Of a stretch of 24,586 nucleotides of DNA, positions 1-8,334 are shown in pieces. The translations under genes and the position numbers were made by a program. This stretch comes from a virus: IMG/VR virus record IMGVR_UViG_3300022929_000196, positions 1-24,586 of that record; one strand, written 5' to 3'. The notes beneath the pieces were generated by a model. That model was not told where the DNA came from. It did not search any database and worked only from the letters and a program-made list of their open reading frames with translations. Position 1 is the stretch's first letter, and every line of letters starts with the position of its first letter.

Positions 1-34
1 ATAGAAAAGGGGGCTTAATTGCCCCCTCTTTTTT
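1..34. terminator. Bidirectional rho-independent terminator
   Basis: A perfect 6-bp stem, GGGGGC (9-14) with GCCCCC (21-26), closes a TTAATT loop. On the minus strand it lies just past the stop of the last virion gene (39-41) and is followed by TTTTC, so it can end the whole late transcript. On the plus strand it is followed by TCTTTTTT, a stronger U-tract. This suggests that it also stops plus-strand transcription entering from beyond the left edge. Confidence 0.85.
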
Positions 35-38
35 GTTC

Positions 39-3000
39 TTAGAACGTATCTTTTGATTCATTGTACAATTTTATAGCTGCTTCCCACGCATCATCATCCG
101 CTATAGTACGACCATTGTTTTGTGTTCTATACGTTTCTTCTATAACCATTCTTTCTCCACTAGGTACTTTATTTAAGTATAAAACTTTTAGTGACCGATT
201 TCTTTCAGCGTCAGAAAGAACACCTGTAGCCACACCTGTATTTTCAGGGTCTAACACTATCTCACGCGCTTCATTTCTAACTTTATTAACTATTTCTTTT
301 AACTTGGCACGTTTTATTTTATCACTAGCTAAACTATTATAGTCGGGTCCAGCAATGTATCGTCCAACTTCCCTATCCATATACTCGCCCATTAAACCTC
401 TTGCCTCATTTGTCAATGGCTTATCTAATTTAATATTTTTAGGGCTTACCTCATAGTACTCAAACTTTAGTCTGTCTAGTTCTTTTTCCACATAATTTTT
501 ACTTTGTTTAGGTGTAAGACCTGTCAACTGTTTTAAGAAAGCGTTTACACTACGTAATCCACCAGAACGAGTAGGGGATTCTAACTGGTCACGTTGAGGC
601 CCAACACCCGTATAACCCATCAAACTTCCCTGCTCTTTATCGCCCGTCATTTGAGGGAAGGAGCGAGTTGCTTGTTTCAGCATGTATCCCAAGGGACTAA
701 CATCAGTGTTATCAGCAACTTGTCTGAAACGAGGATCAACTGTAGTCACTATGTCTTTTATTACACCAGCACCTACAGTATATGTATTTAAATAATTACC
801 TAAAGCCTTTGCTCCGGCTTCCCATATTAAATCTTCTGATAATCCGTTTTCTACACCGTTAATCATAACATCAACGGTGCCATCAATAATATCTAGTTGT
901 GTGCCTGCGCGACCTTGACCACCAGTCATGGCAGTGATAAATTCTTTTGCTGAGTAAGGCATATCTGATGCGACTTTATCATTGTCATGCAGTTTACCCA
1001 TACCCGGTAACTCAGGATTTTTTCTATATAGATAGTCAGCAAACATTGCAAATGCGGCAAAGGGGCCAAGAGAAGCCCTCATATCAAACAAGTCATTAGA
1101 TGTAGGGTCTTTATATTCATAAGGACCAGTGGTCTCATCTCCAAACTGACTTCTTACAGCAGCGAAAGTAGATATTAAAGCTAAACCGCTTAATTGTTTT
1201 CCGGCTCTATCAGCAAAACTAGACTTGTTTAAAACTCCACCTGCATCAATCATACCAAATATAGGCGCATGTTCATACACAAACCTGAATTGATTTACCA
1301 TATAACGTGGAAATGGTATTGCTAAAGAACCGCCTGTGGTCTGACCAAACTCAATAAAGGTTTGTGCTGCAGAATTAAATATGCCATCTTTACCTCTGAA
1401 TTTACCCGTCTGATAGGTAAAGTCTAGTGCTTTCTCCATAGCGTCTGCTAAGTTCTCTTTTGGTATTTTGTTAAAATTACCTGCCTTTAAAGTAGACGCT
1501 AGATTCTGTGCGTTGTTTGAACTTGCACGAATAGCTATGTCTAACTCACGTGCAAAAATAGCACGTTTAAACATATTGTCTGACATTGTGTTAAACGTAT
1601 TTAACTTACGCGCTAGTCCCAATAAACCTGTTTCTGCACCCGTAGTATTGGCAACATCTCCCATATCTTTAAATAGCTGCCTAGCAATCTCACTAGCACC
1701 AAATCTTTCGTCTTTCATTAGTCTAGTCAATGCGGTGGTTGAAGCTGAGTTCATACCAAGAACTAAATCTTTAAACAGTAGACCGTCTGCGCCAACTCGC
1801 ATCTGCGCACGTCCTAACTTAACTGCATTATCAGCCTGTAAAGCAGCATCACTTTTAGGTATGGTAGTTAATTTCTTTATATTACCACCAGCATAATTAA
1901 TTAAACCAGTACCCAAATTATCTAAAGTATAAATAAAATTACGCATATATCCGTTTGTTGTGTTACGAACAGTCGTGGCAGCCTGAATAGTCATCAAACC
2001 GATACGCGCTTTATTTATGTTTCTTAAACCTTCACCAGCCTGACCTAGTTTATGTATTGCTGTTTCTTCTTCAACACGGCGTAAAGCCTTACTGGTAAAG
2101 TCTCCCATATTTAATAGGCCATCGTCTATTTCATTAAATTCTACTTGTAATTTAGCTACTGCACGTTTAGCTGCACCTTTAGCTGCGCTAATTCCCCCCA
2201 GAACTTTACCTGCACGACTAGCTTCTGCGGCAATTACTGCTGAAGCATCATTAACCATAATAGTTCCTAGTTGTTCAGAGGTAACATTGTGTTCATCTAG
2301 TATTTTTTGTAGTGTATTCTTAGGCAAAACACCTTCACGTATACCTCGTGATATACGTGACGTAAATCTTTCAGCTAAATCCTCTTTACTGCCTGCTGTT
2401 ATACGATCTGTTAAACTACCTTCTTTGAGGCGTGGTGGTATAAGATGATATACCCTAGCACCTGCGGTGGCTATATTCTGAAGTAACTGTGTGTCAATTG
2501 CAGCCGTGGTGTTACTACCTCTTTTACCTAACTTTTCTGCTATCTTTGAACCTGCCGCTAACTCTTCTGGTATAGTTTCTTCCAATGCTTTTTTAGTAAC
2601 ATCATCCAGTGTTAAAGTATTCAGTATTGTCTTAGCTGTTTTTGCCTTTAATTTTGCATCTTTTTTACTGCCGCCTTTTAATATAGTCTGACTGATCTTA
2701 TTGCCTGTTTGTATAGCTTCAATGTCTTGCTTACCTGTTGCTCTTACAATCTCTTCAGCTTGAAAAGACCGGAGTGCTGATTGTGTGCCTACACCCAGTC
2801 CTACTAAAGCAGGCGCAATAGTAGACGCTAAACCAGCAAATCCCATAGCACCTAAATCAATTTCTTCTTTTACGCCTGTTTCTACACGAGTCTGTTCTTG
2901 TGCGGCTACAGTTCCTACTGCAACAGGAGCCTCTATAAGCACAGATTTACCAGCAGTCTTCATTCCTTCTTTAAGGGCTTGACGAATACCAAATTTAACG

Positions 3001-3413
3001 CTTTGCTGCGCTGCTAGCGCACCTGCTTTAGCTGCACCACCAGTAAAAATACCCGCATAAGTAGAGGGGGCTTTAAATACGCCTTCCAGATAATCACCAG
3101 CAGCAGACCAACCTAAGTCACTATCCATGTTATCAAATGTGTCCATTAAACGACCCATTCTAGCACGGGATTCATCATCAGCTTCTTGAGCATATGTCAT
3201 GTCTTTTAAAGCAGTTACTTCATTTACATTCTGAAAACGGAAGTGTTCCATGTAAGCATCGTATACTTTGTCATCAGTATCTAGTTCTTCTGGGGCATAC
3301 CCACCACGGTCAATAAGAAAGTAAGCAGCATCATTTACAAAATCTTCATCTTGCATTAATGTTTCTTTATTCAAATCTTCTGGAACATACTCGTGATATA
3401 ATGGAGTTGACAT
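39..3413 (-). CDS. Large (1124 aa) putative internal virion / ejection-type structural protein
   Basis: No enzymatic motif is evident. The protein is large and mostly helical, and it is the last gene of the late operon. An acidic N-terminus is followed by Ala/Gly-rich hydrophobic stretches, notably about residues 187-211 (GFAGLASTIAPALVGLGVG), which could contact membrane. About 468-490 holds GLMTIQAATTVRNTTNGYMR, about 608-628 SDNMFKRAIFARELDIAIRA, and about 698-715 PFPRYMVNQFRFVYEHAP. From memory, this set resembles the large polyvalent-protein-associated domain LPD38 and other very long ocean-phage virion proteins; no profile search was run. Size and position match the large internal or ejected proteins of podoviruses, so a role in DNA delivery is inferred. 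The ATG directly abuts the upstream TAA, with AAGGA 7 nt before it. No frameshift is visible. Confidence 0.7.
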   Translation of the reverse strand: MSTPLYHEYVPEDLNKETLMQDEDFVNDAAYFLIDRGGYAPEELDTDDKVYDAYMEHFRFQNVNEVTALKDMTYAQEADDESRARMGRLMDTFDNMDSDLGWSAAGDYLEGVFKAPSTYAGIFTGGAAKAGALAAQQSVKFGIRQALKEGMKTAGKSVLIEAPVAVGTVAAQEQTRVETGVKEEIDLGAMGFAGLASTIAPALVGLGVGTQSALRSFQAEEIVRATGKQDIEAIQTGNKISQTILKGGSKKDAKLKAKTAKTILNTLTLDDVTKKALEETIPEELAAGSKIAEKLGKRGSNTTAAIDTQLLQNIATAGARVYHLIPPRLKEGSLTDRITAGSKEDLAERFTSRISRGIREGVLPKNTLQKILDEHNVTSEQLGTIMVNDASAVIAAEASRAGKVLGGISAAKGAAKRAVAKLQVEFNEIDDGLLNMGDFTSKALRRVEEETAIHKLGQAGEGLRNINKARIGLMTIQAATTVRNTTNGYMRNFIYTLDNLGTGLINYAGGNIKKLTTIPKSDAALQADNAVKLGRAQMRVGADGLLFKDLVLGMNSASTTALTRLMKDERFGASEIARQLFKDMGDVANTTGAETGLLGLARKLNTFNTMSDNMFKRAIFARELDIAIRASSNNAQNLASTLKAGNFNKIPKENLADAMEKALDFTYQTGKFRGKDGIFNSAAQTFIEFGQTTGGSLAIPFPRYMVNQFRFVYEHAPIFGMIDAGGVLNKSSFADRAGKQLSGLALISTFAAVRSQFGDETTGPYEYKDPTSNDLFDMRASLGPFAAFAMFADYLYRKNPELPGMGKLHDNDKVASDMPYSAKEFITAMTGGQGRAGTQLDIIDGTVDVMINGVENGLSEDLIWEAGAKALGNYLNTYTVGAGVIKDIVTTVDPRFRQVADNTDVSPLGYMLKQATRSFPQMTGDKEQGSLMGYTGVGPQRDQLESPTRSGGLRSVNAFLKQLTGLTPKQSKNYVEKELDRLKFEYYEVSPKNIKLDKPLTNEARGLMGEYMDREVGRYIAGPDYNSLASDKIKRAKLKEIVNKVRNEAREIVLDPENTGVATGVLSDAERNRSLKVLYLNKVPSGERMVIEETYRTQNNGRTIADDDAWEAAIKLYNESKDTF

Positions 3414-4748
3414 TTAATATCCTTGAGGAATTGCTGTACCCGGATGTTTTCTTATTAGTATATTTTTTAAAGCATTTGCTTTTGCTGATCCGGGTTGTTG
3501 TTGCAGTAACTGGTCAACTATCTGTTGAGCAGCAGAGGGGGCATTAATAGCCGCTGCCCCACCGCCGGATGGAGGAGTCGTAGCAGAACCGCCGCCTGTG
3601 CCTGTATTTAATTTAAGATTACCTGATGCAGTTGTATTTGAAGGAGCCGTAAACAGTTTTGCATCTTTGTTTACCACAAACCTACCCATACCATCATCAT
3701 CAGCAGGAGGTTCATAAGAAATCATGTAATTGTCAGCAATGGCTAATTTTAATTCTCTCATTGCCGTACCATGACTTTTTATTCCGTTATCCATAATATA
3801 TTTATTTAGTAATTCTTGTAGATAGGATTGCTTTTTTATATACTCTGTTCGTTGCTTATCATCTCCAGAAATATCCGTTATTAATCCGGTTTTTTTGTCT
3901 ATCACTGTTCCTAAACCATTAGCCATAGCTAAAGATTTTCCTAGATTATCTCCGTTTTTTATAGATTTATCTGTAGTCCATTTTTCATCAGTAGATGTGG
4001 TGGCCCTAGTAGATTCCTCAATCAACATTAGTGATTGTGCTTCTGTTCTCATTGCTTCAGCTTCTTCTTTTTTACCTTTTGCTTGAAGATTATTAGCCAG
4101 CATATACAATCTTTCAGCTTCTTCTTTAGGAGTATCTAACCTACCCAACATATACTCTTTAAGATCACCCTGTAATGTGGGCGGCATTGTTTTTAATGCA
4201 TCTTCACCTGATGGCATTTCAATACCAGCAGCTACCATTTGGCCTTCAGACAACTTTTCTAATCTTTGCATAGATGCATCAGCACCACCGAACATTTTTC
4301 CAAAACCTACAGCAACACTTCCCTTAACCGAATCTAACGGGGCTAAAGATAGATACGGTGTATTGCTATCAATAAGTTGCTCAAGAGTCACACTTTTACC
4401 TGTTCGTTGAGCAAGACTAATTTGATCTAAAGGATTTAAACCTAGCTTTTGTTTTTGCGTTGCCAAATTAGCAGCAATAGTTTTTGCTCTATCATATGAA
4501 AAGTTATCAATCAGGTACTGTGCGGCATCCGTATTGCCGTCCAAGTAACTAACCATTGTTTTTATTTCTGCTTCTTTTTCTTGTCTAGTTTTTTTATTAG
4601 TAGCTTCATTATTAGCGGCACGTTCAAGGCGCAATGCAGCAAGACGACTGATGTTATCTTCCGTCTTCTCCATGTCTTCGTCAATTTCTTTTGCGACTTT
4701 ATTAGCTAAACCTGTAGCAAAACCTCTAGCAAAATTTCCACTGAACAT
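3414..4748 (-). CDS. Putative internal virion protein, 444 aa
   Basis: The N-terminus (MFSGNFARGFATGLANKVAK) is followed by a charged helical region that probably forms a coiled coil (about residues 20-70). A central helix-rich body contains a KEEAERLYMLANNLQAKGKK repeat-like segment near 210-230. A Gly/Thr/Ala/Pro-rich linker (about 370-405, GTGGGSATTPPSGGGAAA) leads to a short amphipathic C-terminal tail. I know no catalytic motif here. From memory, related proteins with the same N-terminus sit next to the preceding IPGMGMT protein in several marine phages, so it is probably a structural or ejection component. Its ATG shares one base with the stop of the upstream gene (TAATG), with a strong GGAGGT a few bases upstream inside that gene, so translation is probably coupled. 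Confidence 0.68.
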   Translation of the reverse strand: MFSGNFARGFATGLANKVAKEIDEDMEKTEDNISRLAALRLERAANNEATNKKTRQEKEAEIKTMVSYLDGNTDAAQYLIDNFSYDRAKTIAANLATQKQKLGLNPLDQISLAQRTGKSVTLEQLIDSNTPYLSLAPLDSVKGSVAVGFGKMFGGADASMQRLEKLSEGQMVAAGIEMPSGEDALKTMPPTLQGDLKEYMLGRLDTPKEEAERLYMLANNLQAKGKKEEAEAMRTEAQSLMLIEESTRATTSTDEKWTTDKSIKNGDNLGKSLAMANGLGTVIDKKTGLITDISGDDKQRTEYIKKQSYLQELLNKYIMDNGIKSHGTAMRELKLAIADNYMISYEPPADDDGMGRFVVNKDAKLFTAPSNTTASGNLKLNTGTGGGSATTPPSGGGAAAINAPSAAQQIVDQLLQQQPGSAKANALKNILIRKHPGTAIPQGY

Positions 4749-5266
4749 TAAGACCTCCGTGCCATAAGACTTGTAGACTGTTTTTCTTCAACAGGAACAG
4801 CCGCAACACTGTCTATTTTAGCTTCTAAATTACTTTCTTGCTCTTGCGTAGCTGAGTTTTTTTCTGCTTTTTTAAATTTATTTAAAGCTGAATTTAACAT
4901 TGCTTTGCTAGGCTCGTCCGTATCTTCGTCCCCTACAGTGTATTCTATACCTGCACTGTCCCCTAAAAACATAACAAATTCCATAAGAACAGGAGCAATA
5001 AGTATACCTACATCAATAGTATGTATGCCCTGCATTGCGCCAGATGTTTGAATGATATTTACTAAAGTAGAAACAGGAACACCCATCTCAAGAATGTCAA
5101 CGATTTGATCCGAAAACTCATCTACTGACAGTCTAGTAATGTAGTAATCAATAGCACCCTCTACGGTAGGGTACTGGGGTGGTGATTGCCACGGTCTACC
5201 GCCAAGTTCTGCTGTCATTCCCATACCCGGAATAGGTGCATCAAATTTCTGTTCAAGATTTTCCAT
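4748..5266 (-). CDS. Conserved marine-phage virion-region protein (IPGMGMT/RPWQ family), 172 aa
   Basis: The function is not known to me. Residues 10-35 carry the signature PIPGMGMTAELGGRPWQSPP, and then a region with IDYYITRLSVDEFSDQIVDI and a EMGVPVSTLVNIIQ helix. A hydrophobic stretch near 85-110 (IDVGILIAPVLMEFVMFLGD) could be a membrane or buried core helix. The C-terminal 60 residues are charged and low in complexity. I remember close relatives in cyanophages and pelagiphages, always beside large virion proteins, which supports a structural role. The ATG lies 14 nt inside the end of the preceding 75-residue gene, and its stop overlaps the next start as TAATG, so this sits in a tightly coupled late operon. 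Confidence 0.72.
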   Translation of the reverse strand: MENLEQKFDAPIPGMGMTAELGGRPWQSPPQYPTVEGAIDYYITRLSVDEFSDQIVDILEMGVPVSTLVNIIQTSGAMQGIHTIDVGILIAPVLMEFVMFLGDSAGIEYTVGDEDTDEPSKAMLNSALNKFKKAEKNSATQEQESNLEAKIDSVAAVPVEEKQSTSLMARRS

Positions 5267-5480
5267 TTAACATGTTCCGCTGTTTGTTTATAGCTAGAAA
5301 ATATTTTTCTACTCTATTTTTAGGTTGAAAAATATCTACATCATTGTCCATTTTACCACTTGTTTTATTTCTTGTCAATAGACCTTTTAAAACTTTTGGC
5401 TCGTTGTCTGGTTTAGTTTGACTATTACTCAGTACAGTTTGTTTCATTTTTGAATATGCAGCAATCATTTCATTAGACAT
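5253..5480 (-). CDS. Small hypothetical protein, 75 aa
   Basis: This is a short, basic and hydrophilic protein without a signal peptide or membrane segment. It starts MSNEMIAAYSKMKQTVLSN and ends KYFLAINKQRNMLNGKS. I recognise no domain. It is accepted as a gene because it fills the space between two virion genes on the same strand. AAGGAG lies about 10 nt before its ATG and overlaps the stop of the 659-residue gene, and its 3' end overlaps the next start by 14 nt. A role as a minor virion or assembly factor is inferred from position only. Confidence 0.62.
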   Translation of the reverse strand: MSNEMIAAYSKMKQTVLSNSQTKPDNEPKVLKGLLTRNKTSGKMDNDVDIFQPKNRVEKYFLAINKQRNMLNGKS

Positions 5481-5494
5481 TATGCGTTCACTCC

Positions 5495-7474
5495 TTAACT
5501 ACCAAAAACACCAAATTTACTTTTGATCCATGCGCTACCCAAAGAACCTACCAAGTTACCGATAGCAGAACCTGCCGCAGAAGAGGCTGCAGCATCCGCT
5601 GCTTGTTTACTAGCATCAGCATCTAATTGTGCTGTAGCGATTGTAGTAATACGATCTAATTCGTTTTCAGCAGATGTCCATGCCCATTCCATTGTATCAG
5701 AATAGTAACTCCATAAATTATCATATGCTTGCTTGCTGATATCTAAGATAGCATTAGCATTTAACTCATTAGCACGGTTAACCGCTGCAGTATCAGCAGT
5801 AGCAATCTGCCTACGCCATTGAGCGTTTGACTGTGCAATTACTAACTGGTTCTGCGCATTGAACTGGTCACGTTGATTATTCAGTTCCGCATTGAAACGA
5901 TTGACTGTGTTAGCTTGTCCAGCATTAAACTGTGACTGTGCATTTTGTTGTGTTGCATTAAACTGAGAAACCTGAGAAGAAAGATTAGCAAAGAACTGAT
6001 CTGTTTGGTTTTGACTTGATGCATTAAACTGTGCGGCAGCGTTAGTGGCAGCTTGATCTGTAAACAAAGACTGTACACGTTGTTGTGCTTTAAACAAATC
6101 GGTTTGCTGACGATTGGATAAGTTAGCCATGTCATACTGCAAAAAGTTCTGTGCATTTTGTACGGCAGCTTGCTGACGGTTATTCAGGTTAGCTGTATCT
6201 AGTTGCGCCAATGCTGCAGCCTCTGACATGATAAGAGCCTGCGTGTTAGACAAGTTAGCTAAATTCATTGTGTTAGCAGCACGTGAGTTCTCTAACTGTA
6301 CCTGCTGTTCTGCTGTAAAGTTCTGATTAGCTATATCGGCAATACGGGATGCATTTTGCACTTTAACTTGGAATGCCTGATCAAACTCTTGACCCATAAA
6401 TCTGGCACGTTGTTCAGCCGCAAGCATTGCTGATTGCTGCCTGTTAGATAAGTTTTGTGATTCAAACTTAGATATTGTAGCTGCATCAGCCTGTGCAATA
6501 GGCATAGCTGATTCCATAGCAGCTTGTACCAAAGCCTGACCTGCAAGAGATGACGCACCCAATCCACGTGCAGCCATTTGCGCTGTAGCATTACGCATAG
6601 CACCTGCTGCCCATGCTGGTGTAGCACCACCTTGGAACTGGTTCATCAGACCGGACAACTGATCTTGTACCATTGCCTGTTGGCTAGGATTAGCCGTAGC
6701 TGCGGCAGCTTGGGTCTGTGCTGTTAGTTGAGCAGCAGCCTGTGCGTCTACACCTGTGCCTGTAATAATTTCACCAGATTGTATCTGACGCTGTACAGGA
6801 TTGTTAATAAGTACTGCATTGCCCTGTGCGGCCTGTAGGCTGCCCACTGAAGACGCTGTTTGCTGTGCTGCTGTAATCTGTGAACGAGGGTCGCTAGGGT
6901 CTGCCTGTGCAGCTTGTGTGGCGTTCATAGCGGCATCTACCGCAGGAGCAGCTTGTGCAGCTTGCATTGTATTAGCGTGTGTCTGATTTACTGGAGCAGC
7001 CTGCGCTGTTTCAGCCATAGCTGTCGGCACTGCTATCTGACCAGTAAGCTGTCCTGTACCTGCTGCTACATCTTGCGTAGAATCATACTGCGTTGTTGCT
7101 GCAACTGTCTGACCGCCTGTTGGTAGTGCGGGGTTATACATTTGGTCTACGCTATAGTCTCCAATAGCTGGTGTCGTAGGTTGTTGTTCTGTTTGCTCTG
7201 TTGTAGTTGAATCGCCTACAGTTTCAGCTACTGCATCTATAACAGCACCAGAAAGAGGGTCTATTGATCCTGTTTCTAACCCACCTTCTTGATACTTTTT
7301 AACCACTCCACCTTTAGCCATTTGAATTGCTTGATTAGTATAGTTCTGCATTTGTTGTTGACGCATAGGGTCTTGGGAGACGTAATCTTGAAAACCTTGC
7401 ATATTTCCTTGATAACCCATAACACGTGCTATCTTTTCCATGCCACTAGGTTTAAATGCTTTAAACATTGCCAT
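5495..7474 (-). CDS. Gln/Asn/Ala-rich hendecad-repeat virion protein, 659 aa
   Basis: Residues 1-50 are helical. Residues 52-65 carry the motif MAKGGVVKKYQEGG, also seen in the 926-residue protein of this window. Residues 90-335 are low-complexity Ala/Gln/Thr. A strict array then follows. Six 22-residue units (NLSNRQQ-type) place a hydrophobic residue at 342, 364, 386, 408, 430 and 452. Eleven-residue units with QFNA cores then place Phe at 483, 494, 505, 516, 527 and 538, continuing in phase to ELNA at 570-573. Such 11-residue periodicity fits a straight or right-handed coiled coil. The C-terminus has Trp/Tyr-rich helices (585-600) and an Ala/Gly-rich hydrophobic tail (625-650). No enzyme motif is seen. 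An elongated internal or tail-tube-like structural protein is inferred. AGGGA precedes the ATG. Confidence 0.72.
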   Translation of the reverse strand: MAMFKAFKPSGMEKIARVMGYQGNMQGFQDYVSQDPMRQQQMQNYTNQAIQMAKGGVVKKYQEGGLETGSIDPLSGAVIDAVAETVGDSTTTEQTEQQPTTPAIGDYSVDQMYNPALPTGGQTVAATTQYDSTQDVAAGTGQLTGQIAVPTAMAETAQAAPVNQTHANTMQAAQAAPAVDAAMNATQAAQADPSDPRSQITAAQQTASSVGSLQAAQGNAVLINNPVQRQIQSGEIITGTGVDAQAAAQLTAQTQAAAATANPSQQAMVQDQLSGLMNQFQGGATPAWAAGAMRNATAQMAARGLGASSLAGQALVQAAMESAMPIAQADAATISKFESQNLSNRQQSAMLAAEQRARFMGQEFDQAFQVKVQNASRIADIANQNFTAEQQVQLENSRAANTMNLANLSNTQALIMSEAAALAQLDTANLNNRQQAAVQNAQNFLQYDMANLSNRQQTDLFKAQQRVQSLFTDQAATNAAAQFNASSQNQTDQFFANLSSQVSQFNATQQNAQSQFNAGQANTVNRFNAELNNQRDQFNAQNQLVIAQSNAQWRRQIATADTAAVNRANELNANAILDISKQAYDNLWSYYSDTMEWAWTSAENELDRITTIATAQLDADASKQAADAAASSAAGSAIGNLVGSLGSAWIKSKFGVFGS

Positions 7475-7477
7475 TTT

Positions 7478-7702
7478 TTAATCCCTACTTAGTACCTTAT
7501 CTAGTTTATCTTCAACACGATGCAAGGCTTCCATTACTTGCCGCATATCATCCCGCAACTCCATACGTGTAGCATATTCTTCACGTGTTTTGTTTAGTAA
7601 AATCTCTACACGTTTTTGCTCTTTAGTGGTGGTATTAGCCCACCAACCAAAACCAAATAGGATTAAACCAATAAGAGTATCTATTAAACTTGTCATATCC
7701 AT
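7478..7702 (-). CDS. Membrane-anchored coiled-coil protein, 74 aa (holin/spanin-like candidate)
   Basis: There is one hydrophobic segment at residues 5-22 (SLIDTLIGLILFGFGWWA). The rest is charged heptad-like helix, including MRQVMEALHRVEDKLDKVL. There is no lipobox and no catalytic motif. One N-terminal membrane helix plus a coiled coil resembles small phage membrane proteins such as holins or inner-membrane spanins, but no endolysin lies beside it, so a lysis role is not proven. It could equally be a virion-associated membrane anchor. It starts by TAATG overlap with the stop of the 210-residue gene, with AAGGA about 8 nt upstream, and it ends 3 nt before the next ATG. Confidence 0.65.
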   Translation of the reverse strand: MDMTSLIDTLIGLILFGFGWWANTTTKEQKRVEILLNKTREEYATRMELRDDMRQVMEALHRVEDKLDKVLSRD

Positions 7703-8334
7703 TAGGTTTTCCTTGCCCCATAGAAATCTGTGAATGATATCGTACCTGAAGTTGGTACACTTGCATTTACTGGTGAGTCTATACTAGCGTTGTTGTACGT
7801 GCTACCACCAATATAAACCCTACAAACAGCCCATCCGGCTGAACCACCGCCTCCTGCTACTCTTATTACCTGATTAGCAGTAACTGATAAAGTTCCGGTA
7901 GTCGATGTGGTAACATTGCCGGGACCGGCGGTAAGACTATGTGTAGCCACTTGACTGCCGTTAACATAAAAAGTAAATGTAGCAGTCTTTACTGCTTGCT
8001 CGATATAGTAGGCTACATAATAGTTGTATGTACCCGTTTTGTCTACCGTAAAATTTCTGTCAAAACTTATTGTGCTACCGTTGTCGCCCCACAGTGCCTG
8101 CGAGTAAAGCCGACTAAGAGTATTTATCTGTGGATTGATGCCGCTTTGGGCAGATGATCTGGCGTTAGCTGAGTTTGAGCCACCAAGATTGCTAGCTGTA
8201 ACAGCTTCGGCAATCGTAGCTGGAAACCAGACACCTCCCTTATAATAATGTGTCAGAGTTGCAGCACTTTGTATATCACCAGCTTCAGTAGCGATATCCC
8301 ATAATGATATTGGACCTGAAGTTTGCAGTGCCAT
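7702..8334 (-). CDS. Tail-tip / receptor-binding type protein, 210 aa
   Basis: The N-terminal LQTSGPISLWDIATE (residues 3-17) and C-terminal TSGTISFTDFYGARK (about 195-209) form a pair I know from the ends of many phage tail-fibre and tip proteins (SGPISL...FYG). The middle (about 85-190) is beta-rich with FTVDKTGTYNYYVAYYIEQ, and it looks like a jelly-roll or carbohydrate-binding-like module, though that fold is a guess. It follows the ELNILDG fibre gene with a TAATG overlap, so the two are probably made together and may form one fibre complex. There is no signal peptide or membrane segment. Family assignment rests on the end motifs only. Confidence 0.7.
   Translation of the reverse strand: MALQTSGPISLWDIATEAGDIQSAATLTHYYKGGVWFPATIAEAVTASNLGGSNSANARSSAQSGINPQINTLSRLYSQALWGDNGSTISFDRNFTVDKTGTYNYYVAYYIEQAVKTATFTFYVNGSQVATHSLTAGPGNVTTSTTGTLSVTANQVIRVAGGGGSAGWAVCRVYIGGSTYNNASIDSPVNASVPTSGTISFTDFYGARKT

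Noticed and set aside
6331-6630. Minus-strand 99-residue frame inside the 659-residue gene
   Set aside because: It is a +1/+2 shadow of a low-complexity Gln/Ala region; the product is compositionally odd and unlike any gene.
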